This document shows, in pieces, positions 1-6,199 of a stretch of 10,642 nucleotides of DNA. The stretch is from an uncultured Bdellovibrio sp. (GTDB lineage Bacteria > Bdellovibrionota > Bdellovibrionia > Bdellovibrionales > Bdellovibrionaceae): positions 1 to 10,642 of the forward strand of contig CAMLRE010000030.1 in assembly GCA_946482355.1 (NCBI GenBank), given 5' to 3'. The notes beneath the pieces were generated by a model. That model had not been told where the DNA came from and did no database searches. It saw only the letters and a list, made by a program, of their open reading frames with translations. Every line of letters starts with the position of its first letter. Position 1 is the stretch's first letter. Made by a program: the position numbers and the translations under genes.

Positions 1-494
1 AGAGGATTTAAGTGAACGTAAATTCCTAATGCTTCAACAGACTCAGTTAATTTTAAAATTTCAGAAGTAGGTCTAACAATTAATTCTTCAAGACCAATGT
101 TAGATACAAACTGCGTTTTAGGAGATTGCGATTTAATCGTCTTCCACTCAAACGAGGCTTGCGAGTCTGTCAGCTCACGACGTTGTGAACCTACGGCCAT
201 TAACCAATTGTTGTTAGCCGCTGCTTTGGCCAAACGAAGATTGATCACTTTGCTGTGCTGATGACCGGCGGTCATTGAACTTACAAAGTGCGGAGATGAA
301 AAATGGTAACCTAAAAGTTTTGTCTCAAGATTAACATCCGACAAATTAATTTCAGGCAGAGCTTCGTGAATAAGTTTAATTTTTTCAAAGTGAGAAGCTG
401 TCTGCGCCTGCGTTCTTGGGTCAAGAGACAGGTCAATATGAGCCTTTTTGCGAAGCTCAAATTCAGCATGTTTATCAGAATAATTTGCAGACAT
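1..494 (-). CDS. fni: Type 2 isopentenyl-diphosphate delta-isomerase, N-terminal part (runs off left edge)
   Basis: This is the first 164 codons of an FMN- and NADPH-dependent isomerase that interconverts IPP and DMAPP, the isoprenoid building blocks, in the cytoplasm. Family motifs seen: RKKAH at residues 15-19, SSMTAG at 72-77, VGSQR at 101-105, SNIG at 131-134 and HLNP at 161-164. These line up with FMN- and substrate-binding segments of the type 2 enzyme, which is usually about 340 residues, so roughly half is present. The start ATG (492-494) is supported by the alignment of RKKAH near the N terminus. No good Shine-Dalgarno sequence precedes it. The gene lies just downstream of rpmI-rplT on the same strand, but an intrinsic terminator separates them and ends only about 20 bases before the start codon. 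Type 2 isomerases often accompany the mevalonate pathway, which this window cannot confirm. Confidence 0.92.
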   Translation of the reverse strand, partial: MSANYSDKHAEFELRKKAHIDLSLDPRTQAQTASHFEKIKLIHEALPEINLSDVNLETKLLGYHFSSPHFVSSMTAGHQHSKVINLRLAKAAANNNWLMAVGSQRRELTDSQASFEWKTIKSQSPKTQFVSNIGLEELIVRPTSEILKLTESVEALGIYVHLNP

Positions 495-515
495 GGAGAG
501 AGAGTAGTCCTAAGT

Positions 516-546
516 AAAAAAAAAGGCGAGATATCTCTCGCCTTTT
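516..546 (-). terminator. Intrinsic terminator of rpmI-rplT
   Basis: Perfect 11-bp inverted repeat (AAAAGGCGAGA, loop of 4, TCTCGCCTTTT). Read on the minus strand, the stem is followed by a run of nine T. It lies 25 bases after the rplT stop codon. On the plus strand the T-run is short and interrupted, so it acts mainly on leftward transcription. It lies in what would be the 5' leader of fni. Confidence 0.88.
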
Positions 547-571
547 GAATATTATTTAATCAAAAATAATA

Positions 572-919
572 CTATTTGATTGCGTGCTGGCACAGAGCAG
601 TAAATGCTGTAGCGTCAGTGATCGCGATATCAGATAAAACTTTACGGTCTAAAGTGATTCCCGCTTTGATTAATCCACCGATTAAGCGAGAGTAAGTTGT
701 ACCGTTTAAACGAGCTGCCGCATTGATTCTTTGTGTCCAAAGCATACGGAAGTTACGTTTTTTCATTTTTCTGTGTTTGTAGGCGAACGCCATACCACGG
801 TCATTTTTTTCAACCGCGTGAGTGTATGAGCGAGAACCTGCTGAGTAGTAACCTTTTGTTCTTTTTAAAACTTTTTTGTGACGACGACGATTAGTCATCC
901 CCGATTTTACACGTGCCAT
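572..919 (-). CDS. rplT: 50S ribosomal protein L20
   Basis: This protein of 115 residues has the family's full length and opens with MARVKSG. It carries the conserved basic RRRHKK stretch, YKHRKMKKRNFR and WTQRINAAAR, followed by the C-terminal globular part. L20 binds 23S rRNA early in large-subunit assembly, and in several bacteria it also represses its own operon by binding the mRNA leader. The start ATG (917-919) has an AGGGAG Shine-Dalgarno six bases upstream. The gene begins 13 bases after the rpmI stop, as expected for a two-gene operon. In many bacteria pheS follows rplT; here fni follows instead. Confidence 0.98.
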   Translation of the reverse strand: MARVKSGMTNRRRHKKVLKRTKGYYSAGSRSYTHAVEKNDRGMAFAYKHRKMKKRNFRMLWTQRINAAARLNGTTYSRLIGGLIKAGITLDRKVLSDIAITDATAFTALCQHAIK

Positions 920-932
920 GAGCTACTCCCTC

Positions 933-1127
933 TTAGAAACCAAATTGGCGCTTAACTTGAAGCATGTTAGCATCGTGAACCAATACCGTTTGGCCCAAAT
1001 GACGTTTAACTTTTGAACTCATGTGTGAGTTTAAATGGCGCATTTTTGTTTGTTTGCGCTTTACTTTACCTGAAGAAAGAACGCGCATGCGTTTCTTTGC
1101 ACCAGAGTGCGTTTTCATCTTAGACAT
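933..1127 (-). CDS. rpmI: 50S ribosomal protein L35
   Basis: This protein of 64 residues has the standard length and the L35 signatures KMKTHSGAKKR near the start and GKVKRKQ in the middle, with a very basic composition. It is a component of the large ribosomal subunit. The ATG at 1125-1127 follows a strong GAGGAAGG purine tract about nine bases upstream. The gene is co-transcribed with rplT. It is not next to infC, its usual upstream partner, which lies about 8 kb away on the same strand. It must therefore have its own promoter in the gap between it and the divergent gene at 1497. Confidence 0.97.
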   Translation of the reverse strand: MSKMKTHSGAKKRMRVLSSGKVKRKQTKMRHLNSHMSSKVKRHLGQTVLVHDANMLQVKRQFGF

Positions 1128-1370
1128 TGTGTCTACCTTCCTCTAACAGGGCGGATACTCAAAATGAACATCTCTTGTTTGCACGACTGTCAGCCTTAGT
1201 TGTTTTTCCCGCGATGGGATCGCGAGAGGTGTTAAATTATGATAACTGCCGCTCTCTGGCAAGCTTAAATTTAAGCCTTCTGCCTGGACCTCTTCAGATA
1301 ACCTGCACCTTGGCCTGCTATATCGCTTAAACCCTAGGCAGACGCTGAAACCTGCCTAGATCGGATTAAA
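1128..1370 (-). promoter_or_regulatory. Long, potentially structured 5' leader of rpmI-rplT
   Basis: The 369 bases between rpmI and the divergent gene at 1497 hold no convincing gene. Read toward rpmI they contain two notable hairpins. One has perfect 8-bp arms CTAGGCAG/CTGCCTAG at 1334-1341 and 1352-1359 with a 10-base loop. The other is a 9-bp stem with one G-U pair at 1207-1227 around a 3-base loop. Neither is followed by a T-run. Autogenous control of rpmI-rplT by L20 binding to an mRNA leader is established in E. coli and Bacillus. That this leader does the same is inference. I could not place a confident promoter for either direction. Confidence 0.35.
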
Positions 1371-1426
1371 AACTTTTAACACATCTTTAATATCGATTTA
1401 AACGCCATCCCGTAGACTTTAAGACG

Positions 1427-1440
1427 TGGGAGCAATCCCA
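1427..1440 (+). other. Small GNRA-type hairpin in the leader of the 1497 gene
   Basis: TGGGA-GCAA-TCCCA is a 5-bp stem closed by a GCAA tetraloop, a stable RNA motif when transcribed rightward. A second, imperfect hairpin (GTGCCC ... GGGACAC with one bulge) follows at 1456-1477, just before the ribosome binding site. Together they may stabilise the mRNA of the small exported protein downstream. The function is inferred. Confidence 0.3.
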
Positions 1441-1496
1441 AGAACAACAACAATAGTGCCCTGAATTATCGGGACACTTTTACAAAAGGAATACCT

Positions 1497-1760
1497 ATGA
1501 AAATCGCTTCTTCAATCATCGTAGCTTTATTCGCAGTTTCTGCGTTCGCTAACCAACCTGCTGCTCCAGCTGCCGCTGCTGCTGCTCACGCAACTAAAGA
1601 AACTAAAGCTGTTGCAGCTTCTGCTACAACTGAAGTTAAAGAAGCTGCTAAAACAGCTGAAACAAAAGTAACTACTCCAGTTAAAAAAGCTAAGAAAAAA
1701 GCAGCTGCTGCAGCTGAAGCTTCTAAAACTGAAGAGAAAAAAGAAGAAGTAAAACACTAG
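1497..1760 (+). CDS. Small exported Ala/Lys/Glu-rich protein
   Basis: This protein of 87 residues has a clear Sec signal peptide (MKIASSIIVALFAVSAFA, cleavage probably before NQPA). The mature part of about 69 residues is almost entirely Ala, Lys, Glu, Thr and Val, with runs such as PVKKAKKKAAAAAEA and a charged tail EEKKEEVKH. No globular domain is recognisable. It resembles low-complexity, histone-H1-like or coiled periplasmic peptides only in composition. The start has AAAGGAA about six bases upstream and a hairpin-containing leader. A strong terminator follows, so the gene is probably a single transcription unit. Codon choice is very uniform (GCT/GCA for Ala, AAA for Lys), which fits high expression but may simply reflect composition. 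Function unknown. Confidence 0.8.
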   Translation: MKIASSIIVALFAVSAFANQPAAPAAAAAAHATKETKAVAASATTEVKEAAKTAETKVTTPVKKAKKKAAAAAEASKTEEKKEEVKH

Positions 1761-1768
1761 TTTTACTA

Positions 1769-1792
1769 ATTTAATCTAAATTTAGATTAAAT
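1769..1792. repeat. Perfect 24-base AT-rich palindrome
   Basis: The segment is an uninterrupted palindrome of 12-base arms (ATTTAATCTAAA and its complement) with no spacer, nine bases after the stop codon of the 1497 gene and just before that gene's terminator. As RNA it would form a weak all-AU-rich stem. As DNA it could be a binding site for a dimeric protein. Nothing else in the window repeats it. Confidence 0.6.
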
Positions 1793-1798
1793 CTCTTT

Positions 1799-1831
1799 AA
1801 AACCCTCTGGCTTATACCCAGGGGGTTTTTT
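1799..1831 (+). terminator. Intrinsic terminator of the 1497 gene
   Basis: A 12-bp stem (AAAACCCTCTGG with CCAGGGGGTTTT, one G-U pair) closes a 7-base loop and runs into six T. It lies about 40 bases after the stop codon and separates the Ala/Lys-rich gene from the six-cysteine gene. Confidence 0.88.
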
Positions 1832-1934
1832 GCAAATTCTTCATTAAAATAATATCCCTCAACAAAAAGGGGCCCTTAGGTTATCACCACAGCCGTTTAA
1901 AAAACTAACCCAAAGTTTCTCTAAGGAGACTTCC

Positions 1935-2303
1935 ATGTTCAGAGCTGGCGTGATCGCACTTATTATCATTTTCTTACAAGTTACTACTTTTGCGGCGAGT
2001 ACAGCTTGCGACTGGAAAGAAATCAGCCCAAGTTTTTTCAAAGCGCTAAATACACAAACAACTACTTTTCACATGTGCCAAACAGCTCAGGATAATGCTT
2101 CAGAAAAAATGGCGACCATCAACTGTGTGAACGACAGAAGCTATTTCGTATTTTACGGCAATGATTCAATCTACATGCAAACAACATCAAACACTCGTAA
2201 CAACATTCTTACTCGCTGCTGGAGAGAAGGCTCAATCGGCCCGTCATGCGAAGTGACTATGGCTCCGATTAAATGCCAATCTTGGGATTTAGATACTTAC
2301 TAA
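1935..2303 (+). CDS. Small secreted six-cysteine protein, unknown family
   Basis: This protein of 122 residues has a signal peptide (MFRAGVIALIIIFLQVTTFA, cleavage near FAAS-TACDW). The mature chain of about 100 residues carries six cysteines, at about positions 25, 48, 64, 94, 103 and 113. That is an even number and consistent with three disulfides in an oxidising compartment. It is otherwise polar and aromatic, with no recognisable enzyme motif. The ATG has a textbook AAGGAG six bases upstream. A perfect terminator lies about 30 bases downstream and a terminator also precedes it, so it is monocistronic. I do not recognise the family. Export and disulfide content are inferred from sequence only. 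Confidence 0.75.
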   Translation: MFRAGVIALIIIFLQVTTFAASTACDWKEISPSFFKALNTQTTTFHMCQTAQDNASEKMATINCVNDRSYFVFYGNDSIYMQTTSNTRNNILTRCWREGSIGPSCEVTMAPIKCQSWDLDTY

Positions 2304-2331
2304 TAAATTTTAAAAAGCGACAAAAATAGTT

Positions 2332-2364
2332 ACTAAGGCTGCTCTTATGCAGCCTTAGTTTTTT
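2332..2364 (+). terminator. Intrinsic terminator of the 1935 gene
   Basis: Perfect 11-bp stem (ACTAAGGCTGC/GCAGCCTTAGT) with a six-base loop TCTTAT, followed directly by six T. It lies 29 bases after the stop codon and isolates the five-gene block downstream. Confidence 0.95.
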
Positions 2365-2378
2365 AAAAGCATCAAAAG

Positions 2379-2399
2379 TTCGACAGCTTACTGTCAGAA
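2379..2399. promoter_or_regulatory. Candidate operator: inverted repeat upstream of the 2409 promoter
   Basis: TTCGACAG-CTTA-CTGTCAGAA is an inverted repeat with perfect 5-base inner arms (GACAG/CTGTC). The outer TTC/GAA pair is offset by one base. It ends 9 bases before the -35 box, where a regulator could sit. Its role is inferred. Confidence 0.35.
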
Positions 2400-2408
2400 T
2401 CATTACAG

Positions 2409-2438
2409 TTGAAATCGAAGTTTCAAAAACAGTATATT
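2409..2438 (+). promoter_or_regulatory. Sigma70-type promoter giving a probably leaderless mRNA
   Basis: TTGAAA (2409-2414) and TATATT (2433-2438) each match the sigma70 consensus at five of six positions, with an 18-base spacer. Transcription would start around 2445-2447. The ATG of the CHAD-like gene is at 2448. There is no Shine-Dalgarno sequence before this ATG, which agrees with a leaderless transcript. The -35 TTG is also in frame as a possible TTG start codon, but that reading is less likely. Confidence 0.6.
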
Positions 2439-2447
2439 CTGTGGCGT

Positions 2448-3326
2448 ATGAACGTATCCAGATTAATCATTATTCTATCGTTAGCTCTTTCTTCTCTGTA
2501 CGCACAGGCCGAAGCCCTATCGTGCAAAAATTTATTTCCGAAAGAGTATGATGTTCAAGAATTCATAATCCAAATTAACGGTAAAAAAGAATCTGAACGC
2601 TACTTAGAAACAGCCCATACTAACTTAATTAACAATGCTGATCTTGCTGAACTTAAAACTGTTCTTATGACTATCCGTGAATCTGGTCTTGCTGATATTA
2701 CACCTGAACAAAAAGTCATGATTAATAAATTCCGCCAAGACACTTCGTTCTTGCGCTCGGTATTTCAGACTTCAAGTAAAGAGCACATTAGCCCTGAAAA
2801 GTACGCTAAATTCGTTCGTGATTTCGGCCACCTTAAAGACATGGTTAATATCGGCGAAGGCGTACAGGCACAGAAAGCTGCTAAAAAGCTATTAAAGAAA
2901 TTCGCTGAAGTGGATTTCGAAGGTCTTTTAAAAGATATTAAGCCTGCCTCTAGAAAATCTGTTAAAAAGTACTTCGAGGCGATCATTAAAGACACTCGTG
3001 AAATCATGTCTAAGCAGGTTATGGAAGTTGATGAACTTCATGACGTACGTAAGAATATGCGTGATATCTTACGCTTTATGCAGATTCAAAGTGAGCTTAA
3101 AATCAGTGGCGAAGTTCGTTTAAACGCCGATAAAAATGATGGTGATAACGAGCAAATCGACTTCTTAAAAAAGCTCAACAAAAAACTGGGCGAAGTTTGT
3201 GACGATTACGCCGCCCAAATTATCAGAGGCGAAATCTCTGACACAACCCTTGTGGAATTTCCTGAAAAACTACGTAACCGTGTGGAATGGTTCTTAGAAC
3301 GTTACCGTTACGAGGGTGAAAAATAA
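2448..3326 (+). CDS. Exported helical protein with a CHAD-like motif
   Basis: This protein of 292 residues has a signal peptide (about residues 1-22) and then ALSCKNLF. The rest is charged and predicted largely helical. Residues 196-210 (ELHDVRKNMRDILRF), followed by LKKLNKKLGEVCDDY (239-254), resemble the CHAD signature: a conserved His in an x-H-x-x-R-K-x-x-R helix, then a helix ending LG-x-x-x-D. CHAD domains bind polyphosphate and often accompany CYTH/VTC-type tunnel domains; one with VTC-like motifs lies two genes downstream. Only one such repeat is obvious, so the domain may be partial or divergent. ATG 2448 is preferred over the in-frame TTG at 2409 because it gives a normal signal peptide. 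The gene starts the five-gene block and has its own promoter. Export is well supported; the CHAD call is moderate. Confidence 0.55.
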   Translation: MNVSRLIIILSLALSSLYAQAEALSCKNLFPKEYDVQEFIIQINGKKESERYLETAHTNLINNADLAELKTVLMTIRESGLADITPEQKVMINKFRQDTSFLRSVFQTSSKEHISPEKYAKFVRDFGHLKDMVNIGEGVQAQKAAKKLLKKFAEVDFEGLLKDIKPASRKSVKKYFEAIIKDTREIMSKQVMEVDELHDVRKNMRDILRFMQIQSELKISGEVRLNADKNDGDNEQIDFLKKLNKKLGEVCDDYAAQIIRGEISDTTLVEFPEKLRNRVEWFLERYRYEGEK

Positions 3327-3438
3327 TTAGACAGTGTAAAAGCAATCTGTGCCTTTTCACGCACCCCCGATCAAAATGAGACACTTAAAAACAATATAAC
3401 CCATCGTAGCGGTACATTTCTTGATTATACCAACTGGT

Positions 3439-4725
3439 ATGAGAATCTTTACCGCAATTATATTTTTATTATCATATATTGGTACTTCACTTTCTTACGC
3501 TGGCCCAAGCTGCCAAGTTATGTTTGGTGGCGAAGACAAACCAGTGATTGCAGGTTTATTACCGGCTCCCCCGCGTAAGATTCCCGTTATTATTGAAAAG
3601 GTTCAGTCTAATTCCCCTCGTGTTGAATTAAAGAAGCATACAAACTCTGAAGCTCCAGAAAAATTAGTTATCGAAGAATTAGGTTTTTCTGAAAAAACCG
3701 ATGAAGCCTCTATTGAAATGATGCGTATGTTATTACAAAACTCTTCTTATGTTTTAGAAGAGAAAAACGTTTTAACTAAAGGCGAACTTTCTATCGGTAT
3801 CCCGGTTAAAGATGGTTACTACTTCGAAGTAACATACAAATCGATGTCTAGCGAACGCAGCCAGTTTATCGTTGATAAAATCACATTACGTACACCAACA
3901 GGTACTGGTTCTAAAAAAGTGGCTGAAGGATTTTTAAAAGCTGGCGAAGTTAAACTTAAAAAAACTGAGCATGAAATTGGTGATATGTTAGGTGAAGGCA
4001 TCAACGCTAAAATCAAAATTCCACTTATTATTGATGGCCCGTTATTAAATAAAATCGATAAATTATCTAAATTTTTTGAATACTTTAAAAAAGATGAATT
4101 ACGTAAGTTATTACAAACAAACTCAATGTTAAAAATCCGCACAGTGTTTGAATACCGCAGAGCCCGCGATGTGTTCTTTAAAGTTTTATTTAAAGAACCT
4201 ATGAAAGCTGCGATCGGTATGGGATTTATCTTACTGGCTACAGGAATCTCTACAAGCCCGATTAACTTAATGAAACACGACAACCCTACACCGGTTGGTG
4301 AACAGGTTGTTATGATGGCTCAACGTGAAACCGGCACTTACATGCAAAATAAAATCAATGGTTTCGATGTGCCCGCACAAGCGACACAGCTAAAAGCAGA
4401 AATCAGCGAGATGAATAAACAGATTCAATCTTTTGCTGACAGTAAAGCTCCATACTACGGTCCAAATATGTCTGAAATTTCTTTAGACCGCACAAGTTCA
4501 TTTTCACAACAGCACCAAACTTGGATCTTTGAAAAAGCCGACGCTTATAATAACTCTGTTCACACTTATATCGTATTCGCTCAAGAAAAAGCGACAACAA
4601 CGGGTCCAGGTCTTCAGTACATGGTGATGGAGATTTCGGCCGAAAAATACCCGACATTAATTAAGTTTATTAAAGAACAAGGCAGAATGCCGATGGTGCA
4701 ACAACAAGCACAAGGTGCAAGATAA
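3439..4725 (+). CDS. Exported protein of unknown family in the phosphate-module block
   Basis: This protein of 428 residues has a signal peptide (MRIFTAIIFLLSYIGTSLSYA, cleavage before GPSC) and then a CQVMF motif resembling those of its neighbours. Residues 110-200 look beta-rich with alternating charged strands. Residues 205-250 are helical and basic. A hydrophobic stretch at about 257-276 (AAIGMGFILLATGISTSPIN) could be a membrane segment or a buried helix. The C-terminal third is polar with a Gln-rich tail. No enzyme motif was recognised. ATG 3439 is chosen over the in-frame TTG at 3421 because it starts directly at the signal peptide. Neither has a Shine-Dalgarno sequence. A TATAAC box at 3395 could be part of a promoter in the 112-base gap, but no matching -35 is seen. 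The stop codon is one base before the next ATG, so the two genes are very probably translationally coupled. Confidence 0.75.
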   Translation: MRIFTAIIFLLSYIGTSLSYAGPSCQVMFGGEDKPVIAGLLPAPPRKIPVIIEKVQSNSPRVELKKHTNSEAPEKLVIEELGFSEKTDEASIEMMRMLLQNSSYVLEEKNVLTKGELSIGIPVKDGYYFEVTYKSMSSERSQFIVDKITLRTPTGTGSKKVAEGFLKAGEVKLKKTEHEIGDMLGEGINAKIKIPLIIDGPLLNKIDKLSKFFEYFKKDELRKLLQTNSMLKIRTVFEYRRARDVFFKVLFKEPMKAAIGMGFILLATGISTSPINLMKHDNPTPVGEQVVMMAQRETGTYMQNKINGFDVPAQATQLKAEISEMNKQIQSFADSKAPYYGPNMSEISLDRTSSFSQQHQTWIFEKADAYNNSVHTYIVFAQEKATTTGPGLQYMVMEISAEKYPTLIKFIKEQGRMPMVQQQAQGAR

Positions 4726-4726
4726 T

Positions 4727-6151
4727 ATGAAAAACTTATTAGGTTTAATTTTAGCAGTGCAACTTTACTCGAACTACTCAGTAGCCGCGAATGCTTGTGT
4801 TGATTTATTCTCTGGTAAGCAAGCTCCACAAACTAGAACGGTTGATAAAATCCAGGTTAAAGACCGCTTTGTAACATTATTAAATAATTTACGCGCTACC
4901 CTTTCTGGAAAATTAGCGACGGTATGGCGTAGTGAATGGAAAACGAAGTTATCGGTTTTACGTTCAAACGAGTATGTTTATAACTTAGTTAAATTAAACT
5001 TATCTCCTGAAACTTTATCAGCTGTCTTAAAAGACTTAGATCCTAAGTCAGAAGGTTTCACGCGCCAGGTTCACCAACGTATGTACGAACTTCAAGTTAA
5101 AGGTTTAACAAACGCTAATGATAAGTTAACAGTACGTGATGCTCCACCTCCAGAGGGTGCGACTGATTCTACTTTTACTTACTATACAAAACCACTTATC
5201 GATGCGACAGGTGCAGCTAAACACCAACCGCGTATCAGAACTTATTTACGTGAAGTGAATTTTGAAAAAATGGCTGTTGATGTTCCAGTAGCCGGTTCAT
5301 TAGCTAACGGTTCAAAAGTAACTATCACTAAAAAACATGACAGCACTTTTGATCTAAATGTAAATGGCGAAAGCAAAGTTTTAACTTTAGCTCAAATGCA
5401 ATCACGCTTTGGCCAAACGTTTAAAATGTTTGCTCCGCACGGCAAATCTTACAAGTTAGAAATCAAATCGGCTTTAGATGATATGATTCAAAGCCCTAAG
5501 TACAAAAACTTAAATGGTAACCATAACGTGCAAAAACTTGATGTGTCGTTATCACAGGCCCAAGTTGATATGCTATTTGCTCCGCTAAAAGCCAAAAACG
5601 CTGAAGGCCAAAAAGCTGAATCATTAGCTCGTTTAGAAAAAATCACACAAGAAATTTCTGCTAAAGACCCTTCTTTAGAAGCGCGCGCAAAAGCGATTTT
5701 TGCGGTATTGGCTGAAGGTGTAAACGGTAATCCGTTATTCTTACAAATTGAAGGGGCTACAGCTTACCACCGCAGTGCTTTTGAATCGACTTCGGGATTT
5801 CAAACAACTGTAGACCGTAACCAAGGTGTTTACTTAGGAAATATGTATTCAGCTCAAGGTTTAAAAGACCCAACGGTTGTCTTAAAAAACAATAACCGTT
5901 TAGCGACAGGTGAAAACGATGCTCGCCATGTTGAATTAAAATTACCAATTAACTTAGTTGTTGATGTGATGGGCGTGAAATTTTCTGACCCTAAATCAGC
6001 AGCGTTAGTACAACACCAACCGTTTGACCAAGGAATCCTTCACAGCGTTGTGGGACTTTATAACGGGTTTGTTACTAATATTAACCATCCAGGTAAGTTT
6101 AACTACTTACGTGCCTCGGCAACTGAGCTGATCACAAACGATGGTCACTAA
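4727..6151 (+). CDS. Exported protein with VTC/CYTH-like tunnel-domain motifs
   Basis: This protein of 474 residues has a signal peptide (MKNLLGLILAVQLYSNYSVAA) followed by NACVDLF. Motifs appear in the order seen in VTC-type polyphosphate polymerase or triphosphate tunnel domains: RIRTYLR (169-175), KLEIKS (243-248), AYHRSAFES (346-354), TTVDRN (360-365) and HVELKLP (401-407). In the known family, Arg/Lys and Glu residues on these strands line the tunnel and bind phosphate chains and metal. The N-terminal 120 residues are helical and match nothing recognised. VTC and CYTH domains normally face the cytoplasm, so a secreted version would be unusual. ATG 4727 is preferred over GTG 4715: AAGGTG sits about nine bases upstream inside the preceding gene, and the signal peptide begins there. 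The gene is coupled to the one before it. Catalytic activity is not established. Confidence 0.6.
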   Translation: MKNLLGLILAVQLYSNYSVAANACVDLFSGKQAPQTRTVDKIQVKDRFVTLLNNLRATLSGKLATVWRSEWKTKLSVLRSNEYVYNLVKLNLSPETLSAVLKDLDPKSEGFTRQVHQRMYELQVKGLTNANDKLTVRDAPPPEGATDSTFTYYTKPLIDATGAAKHQPRIRTYLREVNFEKMAVDVPVAGSLANGSKVTITKKHDSTFDLNVNGESKVLTLAQMQSRFGQTFKMFAPHGKSYKLEIKSALDDMIQSPKYKNLNGNHNVQKLDVSLSQAQVDMLFAPLKAKNAEGQKAESLARLEKITQEISAKDPSLEARAKAIFAVLAEGVNGNPLFLQIEGATAYHRSAFESTSGFQTTVDRNQGVYLGNMYSAQGLKDPTVVLKNNNRLATGENDARHVELKLPINLVVDVMGVKFSDPKSAALVQHQPFDQGILHSVVGLYNGFVTNINHPGKFNYLRASATELITNDGH

Positions 6152-6199
6152 AATTTAGCTTTAATGTTTTAAGAAATTTATAAAAAGAAAGAGGAATTT

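Noticed and set aside
366..548. 60-codon plus-strand open frame
   Set aside because: It is antisense to the clearly recognisable fni start and runs into the terminator hairpin.
1127..1330. 67-codon plus-strand open frame between rpmI and the 1497 gene
   Set aside because: It starts inside the rpmI start region, has no ribosome binding site and no protein-like pattern, and lies in what is better explained as the rpmI leader.
1527..1757. Minus-strand Ser/Phe/Cys-rich open frame
   Set aside because: It is the complement of the low-complexity Ala/Lys/Glu-rich gene, which has a proper start, signal peptide and terminator.
1191..2360. The 11-base CAGCCTTAGTT shared by the rpmI leader (1191-1201) and the 2332 terminator
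   Set aside because: One short match in unrelated contexts is likely coincidence, and the first copy has no hairpin partner.
3335..3361. Possible terminator between the 2448 and 3439 genes
   Set aside because: GTG-T-AAAAG with CTTTTCAC forms only a weak bulged stem and no T-run follows.
3819..4283. 154-codon minus-strand open frame
   Set aside because: It is long but lies wholly inside the 3439 gene, has no upstream ribosome binding site and no family motif.
2448..4810. Lipoprotein signals in the 2448, 3439 and 4727 products because Cys follows the signal peptide
   Set aside because: Residues before Cys (ALS, GPS, ANA) do not make a convincing lipobox, and ordinary signal peptidase I sites fit better.
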